Below, piece by piece: positions 31,469-42,803 of a stretch of DNA of 64,000 nucleotides (positions are counted from its first letter, which is position 1; each line of letters opens with the position of its first letter). Both the position numbers and the translations under genes were made by a program. The DNA lies in assembly GCA_018806985.1 (NCBI GenBank), contig JADANN010000032.1, positions 1,881,501 through 1,945,500 of the forward strand, read 5' to 3'. Source of the DNA: Angiostrongylus vasorum. Lineage: Eukaryota; Nematoda; Chromadorea; Rhabditida; Metastrongylidae. Below the pieces are notes generated by a model. It was not told where the DNA came from and made no database searches. It worked only from the letters and a program-made list of their open reading frames with translations.

Positions 31469-32760
31469 TTTGTTGCGAAAATCATACAACTAGTTCGAAA
31501 AAAAGCGAAGTTCTCAGTACTGTGTAGTAGTAAAGGTGGCGTTTCTTCAGATAGCATAGAAGTTTAAGTGATCATATTACCTTCTAAACAACCCGATCTA
31601 GCTGAAACTTCTATGGCCGTCATCTGTTTTCAACAAAAAATTCGCAATCAACATATTTAAAATGCGAAGTTGTAGGGCGTTGTGTTCCAATCGTAACTCC
31701 ATAAAAAACAACGATTGACACAAGAACAGCCAATGCATGATCTTTTTCCTTAAAAGAACTAGTTATGAACAGTAGAGGTTAAGGATGAGTGTAAGAGGGG
31801 AACAAGATGAAATTCAGAGAACAAATAAACCGAGTACAAGTATCTCTTAGCAAAGACTATAATTGATCGCACTACAATCATTACCAGAACGAACGAACTC
31901 GATGTAACTCAGCTATGGCTAAAAATACTACCCACAATGCAGTTGATAGAAAACAGGGAGTTCTGTTAGGAATTAGGAACGACTATCACTTTATGAACAG
32001 GCCATAGATTCTTCTAGAAAGAGACTAACGAGGTCGTAGAGACAATGATGGCCGTAAAAATACACTGCATACGAAGAGATGTTAACGAACACGAACTGCA
32101 CTTGAGTAGGGTCGAATAAGAGTCATGCGAGAGTAGTTGTGGAATCCAGAAACAATATGAGGACAAATACGGCCGGACAAGAGAATGAATGAAGTATGGA
32201 CGATATGTACGTAGGAAGAATTGTATGATGGATTGAAAACGACCGTGAGACGAAAAATATTAGAAGCAACATAGCATATCGAATGTAAAGAAGCTAGAAG
32301 AAGCGGTGAATAGAAGAATAGCAGGTAATGACATATGAAGCAAAGCATTAAAGGAAAGAGAGAGAAAAAGGAAACTCTATGAAGGAAAAAATCAATGTTA
32401 AAAACAGACGCTGGTAGAGGGTGGCACGTATGGAAAAAACAAAGGGTAGCGCAATGTAATTACGATGAATCGATAGAGGTAAGCTGTTTTTAATTGTTTA
32501 GGTAAAAAATTTGTCCAGAATTCCCGTACACATAAGAGCAAAACATTTAAGCTTTCAAAGAAAAGAAATAAAAACTCTCGTACCTCACATTTCGACAAGC
32601 TGCAGCGCAGTTCAAATTAGCGAGGTACTTCGAAACCTGAAATTTCACTCGTACTCATGGTACTTTCTAGCAGATCTGCAAAAACATGATGAAAGATAAT
32701 CTACAAAGAAATTCTGGTCATATTGTCTAAATAAGCTGTGAATTATATTAATCAGAGATG
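31469..32760. other. unassigned
   Basis: A minus-strand candidate near 32640 (after TGTTTTTGCAG: LLESTMSTSEIS) was too weak to call. The rest shows nothing. Confidence 0.3.
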
Positions 32761-33049
32761 GGTGCGTGTGGCACAGTGGTCGGAGGCGCCCTGCAGCACA
32801 CATGTGGGGTCGATCCCCGCGCTCATAGCTTACCAAGCCTTCCATCGCTCCGGGGTCGGAACATTCGTACCAGACGTGTCTCAGAGGATAGCAACATTGA
32901 CTCGATACGTAGGTAAGTCACCGCGAGTCTTTGTAATGGCCAGATATGCATTCAATCACCTCCAAACGATGCTTAATGAAGTCGAATGCATGACACATAC
33001 CTCAGGGATCAATCAACGCCGAGAGCTTTATCCTTTTTATTTTTTTTAA
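32761..33049 (+). repeat. SINE family A, full length
   Basis: GGTGCGTGTGGCACAGTGGT, GGGGTCGATCCCCGCGC, CCAAGCCTTCCATCGCTCC, AATCAACGCCGAGAGCTTTA and TCCTTTTT tail. The B box is palindromic as in the best copies. Confidence 0.9.
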
Positions 33050-33193
33050 TATTAATTGAAAGAAAATAGGCTGAAGAGCATTCAGGAGGAGGAAGGAAAT
33101 CAGAAATAAAGACTTTAGCAGCAGCTCGATGAGTGTAAATTCAAAACTGAATACTTAGGTATTTTTTCGTCAAAAAAACTTTCAAAGCATTTA

Positions 33194-33318
33194 ATTTCAC
33201 TTGTCCTCGGGATTGCAAGGAACCACAATGGCTTAACCAGCAAATATCCGGAAAATGGAGATTATGCTGGGGGGCCGCACAACTAGTGAGGACTGGCCGT
33301 TCAAGTATCAAGTAAGTA
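33194..33318 (+). repeat. SINE-like family C, 5'-truncated
   Basis: Only the last 125 bp: TTGTCCTCGGGATTGCAAGG, GGAGATTATGCTGGGG, GCCGTTCAAGTATCAAGTAA. Retention of the tandem CAAGTA end supports this as the 3' end of the family. Confidence 0.85.
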
Positions 33319-33780
33319 TATTGGGATCAACTGCCTAAATGGTATTGCCAACATAAAGGAAAAAATATTACAACTGTCACATTTTAACGGAACTTCATAG
33401 AACATAACTAAGAAGAGAAGGCAGTCTCTTACTTTTTTTTGTTCTGCATTTATATTTGCAACAGATAAAAGCATTATATACATATACAAGAATACGGTAT
33501 TGACTACCACATGAACGTGTCCTTCAACTTTCAACTTCTGCCAATATACGTGTCACAGCGAGCTACCAGTAACAACTATGCAAATAAAAAAAAACAGAAG
33601 AAGAACTAAGTACGAACTGTCCTTAATAAGAACTGTCCAACCTGACAATAAAAAAAAACTGTGAAATATGAAGTGGTAGATTATGCAGAACACCTATGAC
33701 ACCAGAAAATTATTAAGAACCTCTTAGAGCTTCAACAGATTCCCTTCATAGTTTTGTTTCCCGAGGGGATGATAACAGAC

Positions 33781-33844
33781 CTTATGAGTTCCATCTTCAG
33801 ACGTCAAATCACAAGATGCACTTGTATTTGAGGTCCTGCGACGA
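33781..33844 (-). CDS. candidate exon (TSNTSASCDLTSEDGTHK)
   Basis: Between TTTTACATAG (or GTCGTCGCAG) and CATAAG|GTCTGT, one frame is open: RRTSNTSASCDLTSEDGTHK, phase 2 in and phase 0 out. The nearest upstream exon (ending 33925) leaves phase 0, so the two do not join directly. It may be an alternative exon, or the real junction may differ. Confidence 0.35.
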
Positions 33845-33924
33845 CTATGTAAAAGGTAATGTTTGACGGTATATGCGACGTTTGAAATTTTTGGATTACT
33901 ATTGGTTTGATGAGGTAAACCTAC

Positions 33925-34004
33925 CTTCGTGTTAGCGTCCATGGGGACGTGTGAGCTCATGAGTTTGTTGCCTTTTCCAACGAACCGTTGCCGTTCCGCC
34001 GTAC
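33925..34004 (-). CDS. second exon of minus-strand gene (TAERQRFVGKGNKLMSSHVP)
   Basis: An 80-nt exon between GAATTCGTTCAG and ACGAAG|GTAGGT. It takes 2 nt (A+GT, Ser) from the exon at 34840-34864 and reads TAERQRFVGKGNKLMSSHVP, then MDANTK, phase 0 out. The same frame is stopped by TGA just above the acceptor, which supports a splice there. Basic N-terminal sequence following a lipidated start would favour membrane contact. Confidence 0.65.
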
Positions 34005-34197
34005 CTGAACGAATTCTTCAGGTGATAAAGATGTCTTATCACTGGCGATATCATGATGACTCGCTTACTTTACGAGAAAAATGCGTTCAAGACAGATAAG
34101 TCACATTTATAACATAGGAAAACACAACGACAACGAATTCTGTGATAAAAAATTGTTCGTGTCGGCAATATGACTACTTGTAGACTTTATGTAGTAT

Positions 34198-34394
34198 GTG
34201 GAGACAGGCGAAACGAAGGACGCGCATTGTGTGGACACTACCCAGAAAGGACAATAGCGCGTTCGTTCCTCATCGCGTGCACCTGCGGTCCAGAGTTTTG
34301 CAAATATCTCGGCATCGTTGTAGTTGCTCCACAAGTAATACTCTGCCGTGAAGACTTGTAAAAGGAGGTAAATAAAAAGTGAACATTGTGACTT
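34198..34394 (+). repeat. SINE family D, head partly deleted, with tail
   Basis: GGAGACAGGCGAAACGAAGG, TAGCGCGTTCGTTCCTCATC, GAGTTTTGCAAATATCTCGG and GAGGTAAATAAAAAGTGAAC. It sits in the intron between the exons at 33925-34004 and 34840-34864. Confidence 0.8.
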
Positions 34395-34839
34395 TATGTA
34401 GTATTAGACAAATTTTAACCCATAGAGGGCAGAAGGAACTGATCTTGAAGTCCATAGACAGCCCACAATGAGCTCCAACCAGCAACTTCCTAGCGCAAAG
34501 TCAAATTCTCAACACAAAGCGGATGTCTAGAACTTCCCTCTAACGAAAAAACAGTCAGAAACATGTGATGTTAAATAATATGAGCCAGAAGAGTTAAGAA
34601 GGGCTCATGGTGAAAAAGTGAGAAATGGGAGTTTTTGAAGTGAAACAAGGTGAACGATAAGGTGCCAATCAAACAGTAATAAACAGAGTGGGTCGTCGTC
34701 AGCACTCTTCTACCCACTAATGCCAGTGTCACTGAAATTTTATATCAAAAGGGAAAAAATGCTACTTCTCGACATCATTTCGGAGGAAAATTCGGGACGA
34801 TTCAGATGATGAGCAGTAGAAACGGCCATCAACGCTAAC

Positions 34840-34864
34840 TGTAAACGTCGCCGCCGCAACCCAT
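34840..34864 (-). CDS. possible first exon, MGC lipidation-type start (MGCGGDVY)
   Basis: ATG at 34862-34864 opens MGCGGDVY and one further base before the donor A|GTTAGC, phase 1 out. The next exon completes the codon and stays open for 26 residues. Met-Gly-Cys is the classic start for N-myristoylation at Gly2 plus palmitoylation at Cys3, as in several membrane-anchored signalling proteins. The rest of the 5' region was not resolved, so the start is inferred from motif and phase. Confidence 0.45.
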
Positions 34865-35241
34865 ATCGTAGAGATGTGTTTTGAATATCGATTATTTTGA
34901 TCTACGCACCTCTTCTGGATAATATCGTAGCCTTGATCATCACTTTAGCTTGCCATTGGAAACACCAGCATAGAGAAAGTTCTCTAAGGAGTTTCCTTTG
35001 TATTAGTGCCAATATTTATCGGCATTCAGCTTGCAGTAGGACAACGTATACCGTTGAGCTTGCTAAGCCAACAGTATTGCTATTCTGCAGGTCGAATTTA
35101 CTCGCTCTCGTTTCTTTTCAGCTCTCAAGAAAGAAAGAATACCAAAACGCTTTCATAAAGTCGCAAATTTACATATTATTTGGCGCTAATTTTTTTCAAT
35201 GAAGGGGGGAAGTATCGACGATTGAAACCAAATCTTATAAC
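34865..35241. other. possible upstream region of the 34.86 kb start
   Basis: No TATA or SL-type acceptor could be assigned. A 101-codon plus-strand frame at 34897-35202 has no splice support. Confidence 0.3.
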
Positions 35242-35626
35242 TTGGATACACGGATAGCCCATCCACAATGGTTGTGCGGGCTCCAGCATAATCTGCAATT
35301 TTACGGAGTATTACTTGTATAGCCACTGTGGTTCTCTGGAGCTCCGTGGTCACTCAGGCCAAAGTCTGCCCCAGGTCGTCACCACAACAGGCGGTCGCCG
35401 CCCCTGTGGATTAGAGGGAGATTTGCCACCATGCGAGTAGTTTGGCACCAGGAAGGTGACGGATCCTGGTACTGGTTTACTCTTAGCTGGGCTTCCTGGT
35501 GAAAACGCCGGTCTCCTTCTCAGCTTGGGAGACCCTACCAAGGAATGAATCACCCCCGCTGTAAATTGCAGCTCGACATCCAAGAACACCTCCCAACCAC
35601 GAGGAGGTGGTAAAGCGTTGGCAGGG
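35242..35626 (-). repeat. SINE-like family C, near full length
   Basis: GTTGTGCGGGCTCCAGCATA, CCCCAGGTCGTCACCACAAC, GGTTTACTCTTAGCTGGGCT and GTGGTAAAGCGTTGGCAGGG in the C order on the plus strand, so the element itself is on the minus strand. Confidence 0.85.
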
Positions 35627-35861
35627 AAACCAAGTCATGAAGAGCAAATAAATAAAGCTGAATTAGCCTAAACACAAACTTCAGCCTTCATCATAAAATT
35701 ACACGAACTGAAAAGGTTTCACATTAAAATCTTAATTATTGTGGACTTGGAAGAAGCAATGTCTAGCGAATAAGCCCTATACCACTACGGTAGAACTATT
35801 AAAATCGAAACTGTACAAGATCTTTGAAATAATCGTGAAAGCCCAAAGTATCTTCCAGTTA

Positions 35862-36125
35862 ACTGGTAAGTTGCTGGCTTTGCCACATATCCTCCCAAGG
35901 GGTCCCAAGATAAGCCGTGTCGCCCCCTTCAGCAACCCTTTTCGATCGGCAACAGGTTTGCCCATTTGCTATCAGGTTTCTATTAAAGCAATTTAAGCAG
36001 ACTTCAGAATGAAAATGTAAAACTCCTTCACAGTTTTGGCCATCTTGCTGGGGTAATAAACCAGATTGCAAATTGCAATTTGACAATAAGGAACTCTGTC
36101 ATGAGGAGGCAAACCGTTGAAGGGA
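35862..36125 (-). repeat. family C, strongly degraded copy
   Basis: The 5' end is still clear on the plus strand (GAGGAGGCAAACCGTTGAAGG); upstream similarity is patchy (GCTGGGGTAATAAACC). Confidence 0.45.
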
Positions 36126-36608
36126 CCCATAAATACATGAATGTCAGAAATTCAAATCCAGTGGCTGGGTTGGGTGAAATTCATCGAATAGTACAGGAAT
36201 CGAAGACGGAGGCTCCTCATTCCCTCAGTAATTCCCAAACGTACACGAACTCAACGTCTTGTTTTCGTCGATCTCACCGAGTTTATTTACATGAAGCATT
36301 AACAGTCACATTGTTCTCCTTAAGCCGACTTCTCCTATGCACTTTTAAGTTGACGAGTTCGTGTAATTCTGGGATAAAAATAAAAGTTACTGCGTAAATA
36401 TTATTCAGTTCAGGACGATAACATAGCGAAAGCATCATGACTTAAAAATTAAATAATTTAAAAGGGTGAAATTACTTGGACATCTAAGGGGGTACGTAGC
36501 TGAACAGTATTCGGGAGTCGTACCAACCGTCGCACATTTCACTGACGTTTTTTCCAGTTAATTGACTTTTTCTACTGTAACCCTGAGATGAAACATGTCA
36601 CAAATAGG
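36126..36608. other. unassigned
   Basis: A 105-codon plus frame at 36080-36397 overlaps the degraded C copy and has no recognised motif. Confidence 0.35.
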
Positions 36609-36860
36609 ACGGGTTTAGCACAGTGGTTAGCGGCGCCTTGCAATGTACACGCTGTCAGTCGTTGATTCGATCCTACCCCTGGACTAAACAAGCTCGTCAT
36701 CCATCCGGAGTCGTCAGATTGCTAGCAGACGTTTGTGGGAGGATAAGGAATACGTATTTAATAGATTTACAATTCACTGGTGAACCATCGCAATCCCCTG
36801 TATGGATTTAATCACCTCTACGATGCTACGAATGGAGTAGATGACCACTCGAAACAATCT
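36609..36860 (+). repeat. SINE family A, diverged subfamily
   Basis: Head GGGTTTAGCACAGTGGTTAG, B box TTGATTCGATCCTACC, body with CATCCATCCGGAGTCGTC, and the subfamily-specific segment ACGAATGGAGTAGATGA shared with copies at 51.9 and 55.4 kb. Confidence 0.7.
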
Positions 36861-37290
36861 CAGGTAGAGTGAAAATTAACAGAAAAGCACTAAGTTAAAG
36901 AGTAATTTAAATGGAAAAATCGTAAAATCTATGAACTGTGCAATCTAATGGATGGCTGCCTACAACGCAATATCGGATTCCCTAGTGCTTCGGCATTTTC
37001 TTTTCGCCAACGCAATTTATTTTTCTCTCAGAGAGCTTTTTTCAACTGCTACGGTGGGCTTATATCTCAGCATCCTTGTGGCTGTATTCCACATCATTCC
37101 TTGACATTGATAATAAGTAGCAAATAAAGGTTAAACAGTTTATTTTGTTTAAGAATGTTCTACATGTAACTCTAAAGCTTGGAATTGACTATCACATCAA
37201 TCTATGCATAGGCTACCGTCCTATCTCATAGCACATGAGTCTTTTTGAACCCCCTTAGCTTCACTCTTCTTATTAACGCAGCTCACTCTT
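36861..37290. other. unassigned, with a D tail at 37059-37140
   Basis: 37059-37140 reads TATATCTCAGCATCCTTGTG, GTGGCTGTATTCCACAT and AGTAGCAAATAAAGGTTAAA, the 3' half of family D on the plus strand. Confidence 0.6.
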
Positions 37291-38033
37291 ATGTTACGAT
37301 TTAACTCACTCTTATTAAGTTCTGTCCAGCAGCTTCAGCAACGAACTTTACACCAGCGGGCTTTTTTAGGAATGGAAAAGCGAACCGTTGCGTCAACAAA
37401 TGAATCAATTTTTCGTAGGTTTGAGATTAGCCCAGATCTAGAAATAAACATGACGTATAAAAATCGTGGAAGGCCCAAGACTTCCCTTGCCATTCCGGAA
37501 AAGAAAACGTTGATGCGGACTCATCCGAAATTGTTCAGTGATAAACGATGTTAGAAAAATGCATTGGAGAGATTTTTCAACTAAATTATTGCTAGATAAA
37601 ATCGAAAAGCTTGATAAATGGATTCTATAAAGTCATAGTTGTTTTCACAACTATTAACTCAGAGATTGACGTACGGTATCTAGTAGTCTTGTGCAACTCT
37701 GCTCACTCTCAACATCAGACAACCGCTGTTAAAACTATCTCTATATTACGATGAATAATTGATGAAACCGGAAAGCTTCCAGCTTTGGTCAAGCCTTCTG
37801 GAATGTGTCATGAATTAGATCCAATTCGTAGCACCACAGAGATGATTGAATTCATATCTGGTCTATTAACTGATCCGTGGAACTTCCGTCGGATGAAATC
37901 TGAGATCCTCCTATTTTATATAGAAAAACACTCGTCAATAAAGAGAGCCGACAAGGATCTTGAAGAGACGGTGCAGAGATTCAAAAGTTTTTTTGAGTAT
38001 GGAACTTCTAGGCTTTTTAAAATGTGGTAAGAG
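37291..38033 (+). pseudogene. mariner-like transposase relic
   Basis: Two separated open stretches, 37291-37554 and 37785-38030. The first contains a FRRFEI segment and NRGRPKTSL followed by THPKLFSDKRC, matching the part of mariner transposases between the N-terminal helix-turn-helix region and the catalytic domain (RFxxGDxDLE then RGRPKT). The second starts KPSGMCHELDP, resembling the mariner (K)WVPHEL motif. The catalytic DD(34)D region was not found and terminal inverted repeats were not identified, so this is a dead fragment. Confidence 0.55.
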
Positions 38034-39105
38034 TAAGCGGTCTTGAAAAGTTCTCACTTTGATTGAGAAAACAGAATTATAAAGGATGGCGGCATCATGG
38101 AATTTCAATCGGAGATTTTGTACTGGGAAACTAGTTCGCCTTCATCATCGCACATTGTTTTACTAAATATCCAAATTTACTAAATATAGGCGATACGTTT
38201 CCGCAATCATGTCAACAGCCGATTCGCACTTTTAGAACTTTCCCGTGTTCGATAGAATGCTAAAGAATGTGGATACGATTAGGCCTCTGTGATTAAACTC
38301 TACAAAGAGGTATGAGAAATAGCTCCAGTACCAAAAATACTTCATTTTCAAGAAGAATGCGTAGGAAAGTCACTACTTGCACTTATCGAGGACCAGGTTC
38401 TCCAACGAATTCTGCTCATTAGAGTGACATCAAGGCATCGTGTTAAATGTCCAGAGTCTTCATGGAAAAATTTGATCAACTGCTTGGTGACTTTTATGTC
38501 GTAACCGAGACGTCAGAGAAACCTAATCGCTAACAGCGACCATTGTGTGCTCTTCACTCTGAGGCTCCGTTAGGCAATACGTTTTCTTCTGAAATCTTTG
38601 TGAAGAATTTCGAGCGTCGATTTGGTGGTCTTGCTTGCGTTCGCTTAGCGTCCCGTGCCTCCCATTCGCGAACGAACCCGTCCATCGGCTGTCATTAAGA
38701 AGCTCCACATTTCAGGTCCACTTGGTTTCCGACATCTTGGCTTATACGGTTGCGTCCCTGGTAATCATTTTGTCCTTTGGTCAGAATTGTGGAATTCCTT
38801 TCTCACCTGTGTGAAACCAGAATTTTCCTAGCATCTTCCTTTAAGCGTTTTCGATAACACTGTATGAGTAATTGTAACAAAACGTGCAAAAGATGACTCA
38901 GTGTGTTCCCAGTTATAATCTGAAGATGTTTTGTCACCCAGAGTCGGTGATTTTTCTGTTAATATGATGAATGCCAGTTGAGATTCTCATCAGACGAGAA
39001 TTAGAAAATAAACGTAGAAGAAGACCAATTTAAGTTCTTACTCAAAATTAACAGAAAAAACGACGCAAATTAAAAAAGAAACAGTCATATCAATAAAACA
39101 GCGTG
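38034..39105. other. unassigned
   Basis: Could include further decayed transposase sequence, but no motif was recognised. A minus frame at 38523-38708 (61 codons) is unassigned. Confidence 0.3.
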
Positions 39106-39360
39106 CCTATATCGCAGTGAATAGAGGTGCTTCGCAATAAACATGGTCGTTGGTTCAATCCCACATCAAGGGCGGTTCACCAAGTGGTCCGTTACTCTAG
39201 GGTCGGCCAGACTTGTCCGGGAGTACAGATACATTGGTAGGCTAGTCACTGTATAAGTCAACGCATTCAAACACCTTAACGAAAATATGAATGGAATAGG
39301 ATGCATGCTGCATATTCAAGTAATTGGCCAACTCAGGATGCTAAAGTTGTATTCTTTATA
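39106..39360 (+). repeat. SINE family A, diverged copy
   Basis: CTATATCGCAGTGAATAGAG, CGTTGGTTCAATCCCAC, CAGACTTGTCCGGGAG and CATTGGTAGGCTAGTCACTG follow the A order. Confidence 0.6.
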
Positions 39361-39633
39361 AAGAAAAATTAATAAGAAAGATTCAATCTACTAAGATGGA
39401 AAATCCGCATGCTTAACATATCCAAAAATATTACACATACTCCAAATCGCGGGTACTTAAGGCGAATTCAAGTTCATCCTTATGAGACTACCTCAACAAA
39501 AAAAAATACCTGGGAAACTGTATATATGTACCAATAACGGTTACGCTAACAATCAATATCAATTAGGGATAAGAATCTATAGAATTTCAAAAAGAAATTA
39601 AAACTGATTGGAATTTACGCTTGAGTAGAGAAC

Positions 39634-39982
39634 GGGTAACGCAATTGTAATGATGCGAATCATCATAAGTACGGTACTCCTTTGACCACACGCCGCGCTC
39701 ACCAAACCTCTCTCACTGCAGGGTCAGTAAATTTCTATGACTTGTTTGAAAACAGCTCACTGCTTGCAATCTAAGTGGTAACGCTCTATTCCGTGCATGA
39801 GAGGATTCCAGGGAGAGTCGACTCGACTAGCATTCAACGACATTTATAAAGAACAATCTTCAATCAGCAGCCACATGCGAACCGTTCGAAGCCAGTCGTT
39901 CATGGTGGATGTAAGAAAACGAATCGAGTGCATGAAATGCTGAGGTCTACACAGCAGATGTGAAGGCGGATCGTGTAAAATT
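39634..39982 (+). repeat. SINE family B
   Basis: Weak head, then ACCAAACCTCTCTCACTGCA, CATTCAACGACATTTATAAA, GGATGTAAGAAAACGAATCG and tail CAGATGTGAAGGCGGATCGT, GTAAAATTA. It ends 7 bp before the next element, C. Confidence 0.7.
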
Positions 39983-39989
39983 ACCTGAT

Positions 39990-40354
39990 ACTTGATACTT
40001 GAACGGCCCGTCCTCACTAGTTGTGCGGGCCCCAGCATAATCACCGCTTTTCGGAGGTTTGCTGGTTAAGCCATTGTGGTTCCCTGGAATGCCGAGGACA
40101 ACCTGACCAAAGTTTGCCCCAGGCCGTCACCGCGACAGGCAGTCGCTGCCCTTGTGGATAGGAAGGAGATTGATACCAGGACGGTGGTGGATCCTGGTAT
40201 TGGTTTACTCTTAGCTAGGCTTCCTGATGGAAACGCCAGACTCCTTCTCAGCTTGGGAGACCCTGCCGGGGTGACGAATGCCTCCGCTGTACATCGCAGT
40301 CCGACACCCAGGAACACGTTCCAGCCACGATGAGGCGGTAAACCACTGGGAGGC
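39990..40354 (-). repeat. SINE-like family C, slightly deleted
   Basis: On the plus strand it begins with the tandem unit ACTTGATACTTGAACGGCCC, the complement of the C tail, and ends GAGGCGGTAAACCACTGGGA. About 15 bp around the CCACCATGCGACTAG segment are missing. Confidence 0.9.
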
Positions 40355-40502
40355 GTCCAAAATTGAAACAAAAAAATACTTAAATTCTCACAGGCGGTGG
40401 TTTCTATTGCAATCCGTCGATTTTATAAAAAGGCCTCACCTCAACCTAGCTTAATAGTGGCGATAGATATTTTTATTCGGCTTCAATGTAAAAACAAATA
40501 AA

Positions 40503-40770
40503 AGGCGATAAAGCCGCACGATGTTGATCAATCTATAAGGGATATGCATGCGTTCGACTTCGCCGAGCATCGCTATTAAAGGTGACTGGACGCATATGTG
40601 GCCTACACCTGCGGTGGCCTAAAACTGTTGTCCTCGCAGATAAATCCACTACCAATTTACCGATTGTTCAGGGATGAAAGATTTGGTGAACCCTTCGCGT
40701 CGGATTGAACCAACGAACACATGTGTATCACAGGGCACCTCTATCTGTTGCACTACACACACCCCCATTA
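40503..40770 (-). repeat. SINE family A, diverged copy
   Basis: GTTGATCAATCTATAAGGGA, GACTTCGCCGAGCATCGC, ACCAATTTACCGATTG and a head ending TTGCACTACACACACCCCC. Confidence 0.65.
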
Positions 40771-40796
40771 TAATGCATATGACCGCACCCATGCTT

Positions 40797-41152
40797 ATTA
40801 GGATACTTGGTCTCAGTGGTTGTGTGGGCTCCCAACATATTCTCCATTTTTTCGGAGTTTTGCTGGTTTAGTCATTGTTTCTCTGGAGTCCAGAGATCAA
40901 CCTGACCAAAGTGTGCCCGAAGTCGTCACCACCACAGGCATTCGCCTCCTTTGTGAATCAGAGGGAGATTTGCCACTACGCGACTAGTTTGATACCACGA
41001 GGTGGTGGATCCTGTTATTGGTTTACTCTTAGCTGGGCTTCCTGATGGAAACGCCAGACTCCTTCTTGGCTTGGGAGACCCTGCCTGGTGGATGAATCTT
41101 CCACTGTACGTCGACACCCAGGAACAACGATGAGGCGGTAAACCGTGGGAAT
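40797..41152 (-). repeat. SINE-like family C
   Basis: TTAGGATACTTGGTCTCAGT, TTTCGGAGTTTTGCTGG, GGTTTACTCTTAGCTGGGCT and GATGAGGCGGTAAACCGTGG. With the previous three entries it forms a cluster of four SINE insertions in 1.5 kb. Confidence 0.85.
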
Positions 41153-42599
41153 GGACCGCACCCTTATCACTAAAAAAAATTGAGCTGCCTTCTCATTGAT
41201 CCATTTTAGTGAAACACGTAGATTTAGATTGGCTATTTAGTTATATATATGAGCGTTTTCACTTTTTTGCCAATCCAAGCAATTCCTTCAGTCAGTCCGC
41301 TGTCTGGCATCTATTTTTCATGTTGGCTTGCCTTTGGATTTGGGATGACGAAGTTAAGGACTTTAGTTTTTTTTATAAATGTTCTCGAATAAAAGTCGCA
41401 TAGATTTATCCCGGAATACCGCACTAGCTGCTAGGATCACCACCAGTTTTTTAACCACAAGCAGCCACTAGTCCTGTCATTAGGAGGGGCAGTTTCAAGG
41501 AATGGCTTGTCGATCTTGGAAGGATGAGGTTCTTGGAATAAGGTCGAGTCAACGAATAAAGGTGCAATTTGTGGCTTTGCTAACCACGATGCTTCTTGCG
41601 CCTCCACTGATCATCGAGTTACTTAATTAGCGCAGAAAAAAGTGCCTGGCTATCTAATCATCGCGTCGCAAATGAGCCAAACAACGAACCAATGTGGTAA
41701 CGAAATTACATAACACTGTTGTTGTATTTAGCATAACATCTTGCTAAGGGAAAAAAAATAAAGAGTAAGTAAAAGTTAAGCATTATAAAAATTTTATATA
41801 TATGCATGTCAAGCATGTAAAATAATGTAAGAAGACATTACAGTGAAAAAACAAAGCAGGTGACTCATATATGGCTCACGATGTCGTTAATGTTTTGGAG
41901 AAAAAAAGATTCGATAAAAAGATTATCGGTTAAGTTTGATTGAGCTTAATCCTATATTAAAAGATATTGTTGGCCAAGAACTGAAGGCAGATTAGGGTTA
42001 TGTTTGAGAAAACCCGCTGACCAAACTTTGTATTGCAGAGTATTCCAAGTTCACTTTCCTTAAGTCCCTGAGATCACTAGGCAATAGCAATCAGCTTTAT
42101 GTTGATGCCCAAAAATCCCGTAATTTGTCACATCCATTGGAGATGTATGGGATACGACAGTGGCGGCGAATGTTGTACACCATTCAGAGTGAACTACTCG
42201 TTAACAAATTCGCAACAACCTGCCCTCTAAAAAGAGTCGTACGATGAGTAAATAATGGTAACTTTCAACTTTAAATTAACATATCTTAGCTGATAGTAAA
42301 TTTTACTAATCACAAAAGAAACAATTGAAGTCTTCAAATCTTTACCTACACGACAAAAGCTTTCTTTTCTTGTTTTACCACGACAAAACTCTGATATTCT
42401 GGAGTCCATGGCAGGCAGTTCTTCCTCTTTCTTGCGTCAAATCTCATATCTCGAGCATGAAAAAAACTTGAACAAGCAGAATTTATTCCGATGTAGTAAC
42501 ATAGCAGCACATAACATCAGCAATAACAGTGACACTACGAGTAAGAGCCTCAATCGGACGAGCCGCCTCCACCAAAGCTAATCGCGGATTCATGGCCCA
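41153..42599. other. unassigned, with a faint D tail at 41640-41795
   Basis: TGTTGTTGTATTTAGCATAA and GAGTAAGTAAAAGTTAAGCA at 41715-41790 recall the D tail. A minus-strand ATG at about 42409 (MDSRISEFCR before GTAAAA) is a weak first-exon candidate. Confidence 0.35.
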
Positions 42600-42715
42600 G
42601 CCGAGGTTTTGATTTTGGTTCATATCTCAGCATCATTGTGGCCTTGTTTTAAATACATAACGTATTGCCATAAAAAAGGCGTAGACAGCAAATGAAAGTT
42701 GAAACATAACGACCC
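42600..42715 (+). repeat. SINE family D, 3' half
   Basis: GGTTCATATCTCAGCATCAT, GTGGCCTTGTTTTAAATACA and GTAGACAGCAAATGAAAGTT. The tRNA-like head is not preserved. Confidence 0.55.
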
Positions 42716-42803
42716 TACGAGCTACAGAAATGAGGTATGCAGCGCTATATTACGATATGCAATCAATTTATGAATTCTTCTCGACTCTCATCCGATATGG
42801 GAT

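Noticed and set aside
32640..32690. Small minus-strand exon after TGTTTTTGCAG (LLESTMSTSEIS)
   Set aside because: The acceptor is good, but the donor (GTTTCG) is poor and its phase does not fit the chain, so not called.
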